A stretch of 6,588 bases of DNA from NCBI GenBank assembly GCA_964635295.1, contig CAZWOB010000105.1:1-6588 (forward strand), in the 5' to 3' direction. The stretch comes from Waddlia sp964635295 (GTDB lineage: Bacteria; Chlamydiota; Chlamydiia; Chlamydiales; Waddliaceae). Every line of letters starts with the position of its first letter. Position 1 is the stretch's first letter. The notes beneath the pieces were generated by a model. The model saw only the letters and a program-made list of their open reading frames with translations. It did no database searches and had not been told where the DNA came from. The position numbers were made by a program, and so were the translations under genes. Shown one piece after another: positions 1 to 6,098 of the stretch.

Positions 1-1172
1 ACCCTGTCTTTGGGAAGTTGTTCAATAAACTCGGTTTCTAATTTTTTATCCGTAGGATGTGCGACAATTCCCTCAGGATATCTCTTGCTTTCTGTATAGG
101 AAAGATCCAACCCAAGAAACACGATTGGCGAGCTCTTGAGATGGTCTGCCAGAGACAAGCAGGCGCACGTTGTACTGATATTAAAGTGAACTTTCTTCTC
201 CTCTATCCCCAACTTGGTCAATATCCAATTGATGGCGCCATAAGATTCAGGACCTCTGAAAAACAGCCGCTCGCTATGCAGTAATCGAGCTGCGGATGCG
301 TTGAACTGCATGGTCTGAAAATAGGGCACGGTGAAAGCGGTATTTGTCAGCATGCGGCTTTCAGAGGTTTTGTTCGGGTCGATCCCGCAGCCAAAATGAG
401 GAATAATCCCATCGCCATTCAAGACATTCATCCCTGTCCCCGCTCCGAACAGAAGCGCGCGGTTTTGTAATTGCTTGATTTTCGGAAGCTGACTTTTGAT
501 CGAAGGCCCTGCGGCACAGATCAACGAGGGAACACCAACAAACTTTTTAAACAGATCTCTCCCTCGGAGCATTGAGGGCAATGAAGGTAGATTGGCTGTG
601 AGGTTTTCAACAACTTCTTTAATTCGTTCGCTGTTGCTGAAAGCAAACAACCATATAAAGTCCTGTATTCTGACATGAATGCTTTGTTTCAAGAACTTAC
701 AATAATCCGACCTTTGCTCCTCATAAATCTGCGAACATAGGATCAGATAGGTCTCTCGAATCCCTATATGAAGGAGCATTTCGAACCCCGTGGGAAAGCT
801 CACGCTTTTTTTGCCCAGATCGGTCTCGATGGGAACTAACAGACATTGCGGATGGGAAAGCATATGAAGAGCTGTCTCAGTTCCAAAAAATGCCTTGATC
901 GAACTGAAATCATCTTCCAAAATGATCAACAGCCGTTCCGGATCCTTCTCTAGCCACGGCTTAAAAACTATAAAGTCAAACCCAGCTCCTAGCCCGTACT
1001 GAAAAATGGTTTTCAACCCGCTTTTCAATTCCAGCTCTTCAAACCGCTTCTCGGCTTCAACTAGATCTTGGGTATCGTCTATTTTTTGGATAGTTGCGTC
1101 ATCGATAAAAGAGACGTGTTCCGGCCACTGCTTTTCAAATAGTTCAAGGCACTGTGGATAATATTGTGTCAT
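1..1172 (-). CDS. MAF/DUF115-family glycosyltransferase-like protein, second paralog (3' end off window)
   Basis: The reading frame is open from ATG at 1172 to the left edge: 390 complete codons, with the C-terminus missing. It aligns along its whole visible length with the larger protein just upstream. Shared blocks are an N-terminal YGLGAG (59-64), a WLEKDPER and LEDD stretch (73-88), GVPSLICAAGPS (213-224), IPHFGCGIDPN (257-267), SRM and VPYF (272-285), RLLH (296-299) and a GLDLSYT..K.Y..GI..HP block (354-373). These blocks fit the MAF_flag10/DUF115 (MptE-like) family, which includes flagellin nonulosonate transferases; the substrate here is unknown. No signal peptide or membrane segment is seen, so it is probably cytoplasmic. 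The copy is diverged: where the first paralog has SLDKN after the GxGP loop, this one has SIKSQ. Its start lies one base beyond the upstream TAA, with no clear ribosome site, so it is probably translated by coupling. The family call is firm; the activity is inferred. Confidence 0.82.
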   Translation of the reverse strand, partial: MTQYYPQCLELFEKQWPEHVSFIDDATIQKIDDTQDLVEAEKRFEELELKSGLKTIFQYGLGAGFDFIVFKPWLEKDPERLLIILEDDFSSIKAFFGTETALHMLSHPQCLLVPIETDLGKKSVSFPTGFEMLLHIGIRETYLILCSQIYEEQRSDYCKFLKQSIHVRIQDFIWLFAFSNSERIKEVVENLTANLPSLPSMLRGRDLFKKFVGVPSLICAAGPSIKSQLPKIKQLQNRALLFGAGTGMNVLNGDGIIPHFGCGIDPNKTSESRMLTNTAFTVPYFQTMQFNASAARLLHSERLFFRGPESYGAINWILTKLGIEEKKVHFNISTTCACLSLADHLKSSPIVFLGLDLSYTESKRYPEGIVAHPTDKKLETEFIEQLPKDR

Positions 1173-1173
1173 G

Positions 1174-4047
1174 TTAATCTGATGAATCCGGACTGCCGCT
1201 TTGATCTTTAGGATGTTTAAGCAGCTGGTCCATTAACTGCAGTGTTTGTTCAATGGATTGAATATCCTCAGACATCTGCTCAGCGATTTGATCGAGCTGG
1301 TTTCCAAGGATTTTTTGCGTCTCAGGCGTTTTCCAGAGTGCCTCCTTGGCCCCTTCTGTCGTTTCTTCCTTGAACGACTCGATTTGCTGGTACACTTCCC
1401 GCAAATGATCCATCTCCGAAGCAAGTTCCTTCACTTCTGAAGCGAATTCTCCGGCGTCTTCCAATCCTTCAGAGCGGTTCAGCTCAGGGACGATATGATT
1501 CACATGGCCGATGATCTCCTCGATCGACCCTGCAAGTTTGCCCGCCTGCTTCGACACTTTTTCAAAGTAATCCTCTCTCAAAAGCAGCTCGGCAGGAAGT
1601 TCAACCCCGTCAGAAGTCCACCCATGCACGTAGATCACTTTTCCATTCTCATCATAAAAGATCTCTCTAGCCAGCTGGCCGTTCAAGTGCCAGGAACGGG
1701 AAAATCCCACAGGCTTGTCCTCGATGTAGTTGATCTCGATCTCCTTGATCCCGCCCAGGTTCCAGATAATTTCCTTCCCGTGCCTCTTTCCTCTGATGTA
1801 ATTCATCTTTCTCTTCAACACACGGCTTGGAAAATACTGGCAACAGAGTCCATCAAGCTGTCCCTCGAGATAATGGGAACTGGACTTCAGGCTGCCATTG
1901 GGATAGAAGCTTTCCTGCCTTCCTGCCCGCCGACCATTTTTATGCCCTCTAATGGCGTACAATGACCCAAAACGATCGTAAAAGACCGATTTCCCATGTT
2001 TGTTCCCATTGAGATAAAATGTCTGACAGGCCAGACGACCATCTGAGAAGTAGCCTCTTGATGGACCATGCAGATTTCCCGATTGATANNNNNNNNNNNN
2101 NNNNNNNNNNNNNNNNNNNNNNNNNNNNNNNNNNNNNNNNNNNNNNNNNNNNNNNNNNNNNNNNNNNNNNNNNNNNNNNNNNNNNNNNTCTTTGCAAACA
2201 GCCTTGAGGAACTGATAACGCTTGAGGTTTAACTGCGTCCTTCTCAAGCTGATCTCTTTTTGATCAATCCGTTTATCCTGCTCCCGATAAAGGGCTTCCA
2301 TATCGTCTCTTCCGTAGAAAGAAAGAAACGATTCGTTGAATCGGGATAAAATCGCCTTGAATGCCTCTTCCTGATTAAGCTCCTTTAACGCTGCCAACGC
2401 AGCATCGGTAATGAGTTTCGGGTTGTCTTCTGTCGAACTTTCAATCTGCTGATGAACATTTTTAAATTCATCGATCAAGGTTTTACAAAACTTTTTACAC
2501 TTCTTTAAACTTTCTACCAGCAACCTCATTTTATCTGAGATCGCATCAGCATCAAGACCTCTTTTAAACCCGCTTTCCTGCACCCGCACATGGATCAGCG
2601 TTTCGAGGTCTACCGGGGTTTTAAGAAACTGTTCTTTAACCTCGTCAAGTGTCATATTTGGCACTGCTTCAGCCCCGATCCCCCCTTCTGTCGCATTGAT
2701 CACTTTAAGGTTGGGCTTCGTAATGCAGAATTGAGAGATCCAAACCGACTCCTGTATCCATTTCCATAGGGTCTGGACGGGGGTGCCGTTGATATCATCC
2801 TTTTCGATCACCTGTTCGTTGACACTCCTGGTCTTAGGCTTTTCACCAAGGTCAAGAATGGGATGGGGAAGAATGCCCGAGGCATACGATTTCCCATCCG
2901 TATACGCCATATCTGCCCCTACGAGGATAATTGGAGAGCACCCAAGAGCATGCGCAAGGGCAATGCCGAAATTCACAACATTTGTCCCTTCATCAAGACT
3001 CTTTCCCTGGATCCCCAGCTGGTCTTCAAACCATTTTGCAATCTGGTACCCGCCGCTTCCGCTGACATAGAGATGCTCGCCATGCAAAAGCCTCAAAGCT
3101 TCAGGGAACACACGGTTTCGGAAAAAATACGGGACTTCGTAACCCTGATTCATGAACATGCGCGAGTATTGGCTTAAATTCGGGTCGACGGCAATTCCAA
3201 AATGGGGCAGCCACCCTTTGGCGTTGACGGTATTCATCGCCGACCCTCCAGCGATCACCAATGCATTGTCGCCCAGAGCTTCCAGAAGTTCGCGGTTCTT
3301 ATCCAATGATGGACCAGCACCGCAGACGATAGCGGGAACACCCCGAAATTTTTCAAACATCCTGTCGGCAAATTTCGCTTCGGGCAGCTCAAGTAAGTTT
3401 CGATAATAATTGGCAAAAAACTGCCGGCCGTAAGAAAGCTGTTCCAATAATTGATAGGTATTGAAATTCTTGTAATATCCAACTAGTCGTTGACAGTCCT
3501 CGACCTCTTGATGCTTGTTCTCACCATAAAGTTTCAGATATGAAAAGACGGGTTGATGCAAAAACAGGATCGCTGGGATCGATTCGAAACTGGACTCCAT
3601 GAGGTTTCCCTTTTCGTCCTTATCGAGAAAATACAGAAATGATTGTGGGTGAGAGAGCAGGTCCCTACCAATTTCGGAATTGAAGAGATGATAGATCACT
3701 TCGATGTCGTCTTCGAGAAAAACCATCCTCCGTTCCCTATCCTCTTCCAACCATTGACGGGCTGCGGAAAAATAGTGGCCAGCCCCCACCCCGTAAACAA
3801 ACAAGACTTTCGACTGATACAAGTTTAACGAACCGAACCACTCTTCCGCTTCCCTGAACGCTCCCGAGGAGGAATGGAAGGCCTGCTCGGTCCCGTTGAA
3901 CACTCCTTTAATATTCGGCTCCCCTTTTTCTGTCTCACAAAACGCGATTCTTTCCGGCTCAAGCTCTAAGAGAAGTGTCGATTGCTTCGGACAATCCGGC
4001 GCCCATCGACTAACATTTTTAAGGAGTCTCTCAGTATGGGTTTTCAT
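1174..4047 (-). CDS. MAF/DUF115-family glycosyltransferase-like protein with C-terminal MORN_2 repeats (spans assembly gap)
   Basis: The frame gives 957 residues if the 100 N are taken literally. The layout is an N-terminal Rossmann-like part with YGVGAG (85-90) and LEDD (111-114); the DUF115/MptE-like core with GVPAIVCGAGPSLDKN (236-251), PHFGIAVDPN (281-290), ILVGADMAYTDGKSYASG (374-391) and NATEGG (451-456); a helical lysine-rich stretch (about 480-615); the gap (620-653); about six MORN_2-type repeats (654-800); and a helical, coiled-coil-like acidic tail (about 820-945). In flagellated bacteria MAF proteins glycosylate flagellin; here no flagellar gene is present and the acceptor is unknown. 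MORN_2 repeats occur in YwqK-like proteins and often mediate contacts. There is no signal peptide or membrane segment. The ATG at 4047 has a strong Shine-Dalgarno sequence, and a terminator separates the gene from the one upstream. Because the true gap length is unknown, the core and repeats could belong to two genes, though the frame matches at the nominal length. Confidence 0.85.
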   Translation of the reverse strand: MKTHTERLLKNVSRWAPDCPKQSTLLLELEPERIAFCETEKGEPNIKGVFNGTEQAFHSSSGAFREAEEWFGSLNLYQSKVLFVYGVGAGHYFSAARQWLEEDRERRMVFLEDDIEVIYHLFNSEIGRDLLSHPQSFLYFLDKDEKGNLMESSFESIPAILFLHQPVFSYLKLYGENKHQEVEDCQRLVGYYKNFNTYQLLEQLSYGRQFFANYYRNLLELPEAKFADRMFEKFRGVPAIVCGAGPSLDKNRELLEALGDNALVIAGGSAMNTVNAKGWLPHFGIAVDPNLSQYSRMFMNQGYEVPYFFRNRVFPEALRLLHGEHLYVSGSGGYQIAKWFEDQLGIQGKSLDEGTNVVNFGIALAHALGCSPIILVGADMAYTDGKSYASGILPHPILDLGEKPKTRSVNEQVIEKDDINGTPVQTLWKWIQESVWISQFCITKPNLKVINATEGGIGAEAVPNMTLDEVKEQFLKTPVDLETLIHVRVQESGFKRGLDADAISDKMRLLVESLKKCKKFCKTLIDEFKNVHQQIESSTEDNPKLITDAALAALKELNQEEAFKAILSRFNESFLSFYGRDDMEALYREQDKRIDQKEISLRRTQLNLKRYQFLKAVCKXXXXXXXXXXXXXXXXXXXXXXXXXXXXXXXXXXYQSGNLHGPSRGYFSDGRLACQTFYLNGNKHGKSVFYDRFGSLYAIRGHKNGRRAGRQESFYPNGSLKSSSHYLEGQLDGLCCQYFPSRVLKRKMNYIRGKRHGKEIIWNLGGIKEIEINYIEDKPVGFSRSWHLNGQLAREIFYDENGKVIYVHGWTSDGVELPAELLLREDYFEKVSKQAGKLAGSIEEIIGHVNHIVPELNRSEGLEDAGEFASEVKELASEMDHLREVYQQIESFKEETTEGAKEALWKTPETQKILGNQLDQIAEQMSEDIQSIEQTLQLMDQLLKHPKDQSGSPDSSD
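1648..2088 (-). repeat. MORN_2-type repeat array, about six units of 24 residues
   Basis: After the gap the protein shows units with a consensus of roughly G(N/K/R)xxGxxxxYxxxGxLxxxxxYxx. Unit starts fall at residues 657, 681, 705, 729, 753 and 777, an even 24-residue (72-base) spacing. The units open with GNLHG, GNKHG, GRRAG, GQLDG, GKRHG and DKPVG. The DNA copies have diverged, so this is an old protein-level repeat and not a fresh tandem duplication. The array meets the assembly gap at its N-terminal end, so one or more further units may be missing. Confidence 0.8.
2089..2188. other. assembly gap of 100 N
   Basis: Exactly 100 undetermined bases, the conventional placeholder for a scaffold gap of unknown size, lie inside the large DUF115/MORN gene between the helical region and the first visible repeat. 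With the two known bases at 2189-2190 the gap makes 34 whole codons, so the frame is kept at nominal length. That agreement has a one-in-three chance of being accidental. The codon at the right edge reads GAN, so residue 620 must be Asp or Glu. Confidence 0.98.
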
Positions 4048-4052
4048 CTCCT

Positions 4053-4058
4053 ACCTCC
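4053..4058 (-). promoter_or_regulatory. Shine-Dalgarno sequence of the DUF115/MORN gene
   Basis: The minus strand reads GGAGGT followed by five bases and the ATG at 4047. It is the strongest ribosome site in the window and fixes the start of the 957-residue protein. It contrasts with the neighbouring GTG- and TTG-started genes, which have no comparable site. Confidence 0.75.
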
Positions 4059-4105
4059 ACAATAAATCTCATAACGGCACTATCCTGGACAGAACACTTA
4101 GGCTA

Positions 4106-4143
4106 TTGACAAAACCGGGAAGCGGACCTTCCGGTTTTGTCGA
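4106..4143 (-). terminator. intrinsic terminator after the 140-residue gene
   Basis: An 11-bp perfect stem (GACAAAACCGG, plus-strand arms 4108-4118 and 4131-4141) continues past one bulged G (4119) into three more pairs and closes on a five-base loop (4123-4127). Read on the minus strand, the GC-rich core is followed by TTTT, and the matching A-run lies on the 5' side. It begins just beyond the TAA at 4146-4148. It should end transcription of the small upstream gene, which implies that the DUF115 pair has its own promoter in about 4059-4105. I could not identify one there with confidence. Confidence 0.75.
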
Positions 4144-4145
4144 CT

Positions 4146-4568
4146 TTAAAGTGGCAGCCACCCTTGGCCGCCGAGCCTTTTAAATTTTTTCTTCCTTTTT
4201 TTACCGGAAGAATTTGATTGTTTTTTTTGCATTTTTGCAACGCGGGCCCTGAGCTCATACTGTTTTTCCAGCGTCTCCAGCTTATCCTTCAACTGACTGG
4301 CCCGCGCGATCATCCTCTGACTTTGGGTATTGGGATTATCCTTTGATTCATCGATATTTTTATTCAGCTCTTCATCAGTAATCCCGCTCATTTTGAGCGC
4401 TTGATCAGTAACGTTGCGAAAAAACTGCACCTTCATTTCCAGAAAGTCCAGCTGGTTCAACAAATCATCATTCACCTTGCCTTTGATCGCTTCCCGTTTA
4501 TTTTCGTCAGCGACCTCAAGCAGCTCAGCAATTTGATCAAGTAAAATATCGAATGGTTCAGATTCCAC
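4146..4568 (-). CDS. hypothetical protein, helical with lysine-rich C-terminal tail
   Basis: I do not recognise a named family for this 140-residue protein. Residues 1-60 are acidic and amphipathic, predicted helical. Residues 61-80 are polar, with NIDESKDNPN looking like a loop. Residues 82-115 form another charged helix of coiled-coil character. The tail from 115 is strongly basic, with KKRKKKFKR (123-131) followed by GGQGWLPL at the very end. Such a tail could bind RNA, DNA or ribosomes, but that is only a suggestion. There is no signal peptide or membrane segment. The start is GTG at 4568: the frame has an in-frame TGA about 20 bases upstream and no ATG in between, and the next Met is residue 45. 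No Shine-Dalgarno sequence is visible. It has its own extended -10 promoter upstream and a terminator downstream, so it is probably a single-gene unit. Confidence 0.75.
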   Translation of the reverse strand: MESEPFDILLDQIAELLEVADENKREAIKGKVNDDLLNQLDFLEMKVQFFRNVTDQALKMSGITDEELNKNIDESKDNPNTQSQRMIARASQLKDKLETLEKQYELRARVAKMQKKQSNSSGKKRKKKFKRLGGQGWLPL

Positions 4569-4598
4569 AATAAACGATGGGTTACATATTCAAATTTA

Positions 4599-4604
4599 AT
4601 TATA
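4599..4604 (-). promoter_or_regulatory. extended -10 promoter element for the 140-residue gene
   Basis: The minus strand reads TGT then TATAAT, a perfect -10 box with the TGn extension. At 17-base spacing the -35 position (4622-4627) reads TTTGCT, a poor match, which is typical when an extended -10 is present. Transcription would start near 4592, giving a leader of about 24 bases before the GTG at 4568. The box lies in the 78-base AT-rich spacer between the nuclease-fold gene and this one. Confidence 0.55.
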
Positions 4605-4646
4605 ACACATTATCTTTAATTAGCAAATTATGCAGGATACTAAGAA

Positions 4647-5111
4647 TCAGCTTTTTAACTTTACACTCTCTCGGAGAGGAGAGTATTCCGGAAGCCCATT
4701 GCAAAATTGATAGCGATTTAACGAGGGGTCAAACCATCCGGTTTCAACCCCATCTTCATTTGCAAGAGCGATATAGTAGGCCCTGACGAACCGATTGTAT
4801 CCGATCACTTGCCCTCTGGCTTTTGAATTCAGTTTAACCGACTTACATTCAATAAGAAGGAGTGGATACAACGAGTGGTCCGGATGAATATCTTTGGCAA
4901 AGCAGATGATGTCTGACCGCCTGTTTGGAACTGTGGAAGCTTGCTGGTCGAGATGGAACATCTGGTCCAGCCCCTTTTCGACCGAAAGAGTTTCCAGGGG
5001 ATAGCCCAGTTTATTGACCATATAATTCAGAAGAGATTGCCTGACAACCTCTTCTGGAGTAGATATGACTGAAGTTTTTCTAACTAGACAATAGAGCGTA
5101 TTTGCACTCAA
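4647..5111 (-). CDS. HSDR_N_2-like protein, PD-(D/E)XK nuclease fold (type I restriction enzyme R N-terminal domain)
   Basis: This 154-residue protein is little more than one domain. It opens with TPEEVVRQSLLNYMVNKLGYP (18-38, quoted here only by its ends TPEE and LGYP), the typical start of HSDR_N_2. It then has RRSDIICF (64-71), LLIECK (85-90) and a Q101-x-x-GY-like motif (QVIGY). Asp67, Glu88 and Lys90 match the D...ExK catalytic pattern, with Glu20/21 as the helix glutamate. There is no helicase part, so it is not a full HsdR, and no hsdM or hsdS is nearby. It may be a stand-alone nuclease or a DNA-binding remnant. The start is TTG at 5111, overlapping the HPF stop by four bases (TTGA). 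The next Met (31) would cut into the domain. Coupling to HPF suggests co-expression. The family is clear; the cellular role is unknown. Confidence 0.8.
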   Translation of the reverse strand: MSANTLYCLVRKTSVISTPEEVVRQSLLNYMVNKLGYPLETLSVEKGLDQMFHLDQQASTVPNRRSDIICFAKDIHPDHSLYPLLLIECKSVKLNSKARGQVIGYNRFVRAYYIALANEDGVETGWFDPSLNRYQFCNGLPEYSPLRESVKLKS

Positions 5112-5746
5112 GACTCAACTTCGATCACGCCGTAGTTATCGTCATTTCGTCGATAGATCACTTTTAACTTTTGATCTTCCTCGTGTCGGAAAATCAAAAA
5201 CGTATCAAGCGAAAGCTCCATTTTCATGACAGCCTCGTCAAACGTAAGCGTCTTCAATGGAACGGATTCCTGTTTGACAATTTCGTGCGGCCGATACCTT
5301 TCGAGAAGATCCTCACGATTTTGATCTTCGATATCGATATTGATATCCTCAATCTCTTCATCTTCCGGTTTTTTGAAGACATTGACTTTCAGGTCGACGA
5401 TATTGATCGGTTTCGCTGTGTGCTCGCGGATGCGTGTCTTATACCTTCGCAGCTGGCGCTCCAGTTTTTCGACTGCACGGTCAAGAGAAGCGTACATATC
5501 TGTACTGGAAGCGTGGCTCTTGATCTTGACATGGTCGACTTTGATGACGATGTCGACCCTGTGTTCCAGTTTTTGGATGTCCATCGTGACATGGACATCA
5601 ATGATGCGAGAAGTAAAGCGTTCAATCTTTGATAACTTATCAATCGCATAGTCTTTCATCGCGTCAGTGACGAGGACATCACGTCCGGTTACGTGGATCT
5701 TATAGCCTTCGCCGACAAACTCTTTTGCTTTTGCATTCCCTTTCAT
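5108..5746 (-). CDS. hpf: ribosome hibernation promoting factor, long form
   Basis: This 212-residue protein binds the 30S decoding region and, in its long form, pairs ribosomes into inactive 100S dimers when growth slows. The S30AE/YfiA domain spans about 15-110, with KIHVTGRDVLVTDAMKDYA near its start and SHASSTDMYASLDRAVEKLE later. An acidic linker runs 127-145 (EDEEIEDINIDIEDQ). The C-terminal dimerisation domain spans about 153-209: HEIVKQESVPLKTLTFDEA, MKMELSLDTFLIF and the signature VIYRRNDDNYGVIE, where most relatives have DGNYGLI. The N-terminus carries about 14 extra residues before the domain; the ATG at 5746 is supported by an AAGAGG site eight bases upstream. It lies 45 bases after tRNA-Arg and overlaps the next gene by four bases, so tRNA, hpf and the nuclease-fold gene may share a transcript. 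Confidence 0.96.
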   Translation of the reverse strand: MKGNAKAKEFVGEGYKIHVTGRDVLVTDAMKDYAIDKLSKIERFTSRIIDVHVTMDIQKLEHRVDIVIKVDHVKIKSHASSTDMYASLDRAVEKLERQLRRYKTRIREHTAKPINIVDLKVNVFKKPEDEEIEDINIDIEDQNREDLLERYRPHEIVKQESVPLKTLTFDEAVMKMELSLDTFLIFRHEEDQKLKVIYRRNDDNYGVIEVES

Positions 5747-5754
5747 GATTTCAA

Positions 5755-5760
5755 CCTCTT
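5755..5760 (-). promoter_or_regulatory. Shine-Dalgarno sequence of hpf
   Basis: AAGAGG on the minus strand lies eight bases before the ATG at 5746. It supports the longer N-terminus of HPF over a start closer to the S30AE domain. Confidence 0.6.
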
Positions 5761-5791
5761 CCCAACTTTTGAATTCAGGCCAATTAGTAAC

Positions 5792-5865
5792 TGCACCGAA
5801 GAGGACTCGAACCTCTAACCACCCGGTTCGAAGCCGGGTACTCTATCCAATTGAGCTATCGGTGC
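5792..5865 (-). tRNA. tRNA-Arg, anticodon UCG
   Basis: The minus strand folds into a complete 74-base cloverleaf. The acceptor stem is GCACCGA/TCGGTGC (7 bp). The D stem is GCTC/GAGT around AATTGGATA, and the anticodon stem is CCCGG/CCGGG with loop CTTCGAA. A five-base variable loop follows, then the T stem AGAGG/CCTCT with loop TTCGAGT. The discriminator is A. The anticodon TCG lies at 5829-5831 and reads CGA. The CCA end is not encoded: the bases after the discriminator are GTT, so CCA must be added enzymatically. It lies directly upstream of hpf on the same strand. Confidence 0.95.
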
Positions 5866-5879
5866 ATTTTCAAGTAGAT

Positions 5880-5885
5880 ATTCTA
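5880..5885 (-). promoter_or_regulatory. candidate -10 box for tRNA-Arg / hpf
   Basis: TAGAAT on the minus strand would place the transcription start near 5873, a few bases before the 5' end of the tRNA at 5865. The -35 position at 17-base spacing (TTTTAG) is a poor match, so the call rests on the -10 box and its position. The 65 bases at 5866-5930 separate divergent genes and must also hold a rightward promoter for the small ORF and recO; no clear rightward boxes were found. Confidence 0.3.
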
Positions 5886-5930
5886 ACTGCATACAAGATA
5901 AACTAAAAGCAAAAAAAGGCAACCCTTTTC

Positions 5931-6098
5931 ATGGAGCCTATACCGACCGTGATTCAAAATTTAAGTTTCAGGAGAGGAAGCGACCTGAATTTGAGCCAGA
6001 CGCAGTCGACGCTGAAGCAGTTCAACTCGAATGAGTTGGACGATGCAAGCGGGATTAAATTCAGCGGCAAGCTGACGAAGCATGGAATCAAATTTTGA
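5931..6098 (+). CDS. small ORF of 55 residues, translationally coupled to recO
   Basis: An ATG at 5931 opens a frame that ends with TGA at 6096-6098, overlapping the recO TTG start (6095) by the four bases TTGA. The product begins MEPIPTVIQNLSFRRG, has a polar Ser/Thr/Gln/Asn-rich middle (about 21-40) and ends GKLTKHGIKF. There is no hydrophobic segment, no cysteine and no recognised family. The ribosome site is weak (AAGG about 11 bases upstream). Support comes from the start-stop overlap with recO, from the orientation and from the lack of any competing gene on either strand. It could be a leader peptide controlling recO, a small lineage-specific protein, or a chance frame in the recO leader. 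Confidence 0.4.
   Translation: MEPIPTVIQNLSFRRGSDLNLSQTQSTLKQFNSNELDDASGIKFSGKLTKHGIKF

Noticed and set aside
57..678. Rightward frames of 75 and 60 codons near the left edge
   Set aside because: The minus strand here encodes the second DUF115 paralog without interruption, with conserved motifs across the same bases.
2783..3406. Several rightward frames opposite the DUF115 core
   Set aside because: They are antisense to conserved motifs of the large protein, overlap each other in different frames and have no recognisable content.
4190..4232. T-rich runs suggesting a terminator
   Set aside because: On the minus strand they are the AAA/AAG lysine codons of the basic tail, with no hairpin before them.
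4659..4685. CTCTC/GAGAG hairpin as a terminator for the nuclease-fold gene
   Set aside because: The stem is only five or six pairs, lies within the coding end and is not followed by a real T-run.
5325..5350. GATATCGATATTGATATC-like palindromic run
   Set aside because: It is explained by the repetitive acidic linker of HPF (EDINIDIED) and needs no separate regulatory role.
5171..5651. Long rightward open frames opposite hpf (153 and 103 codons)
   Set aside because: They lie antisense to a clearly conserved HPF coding sequence and their translations show no domain; they are shadows of the real gene.
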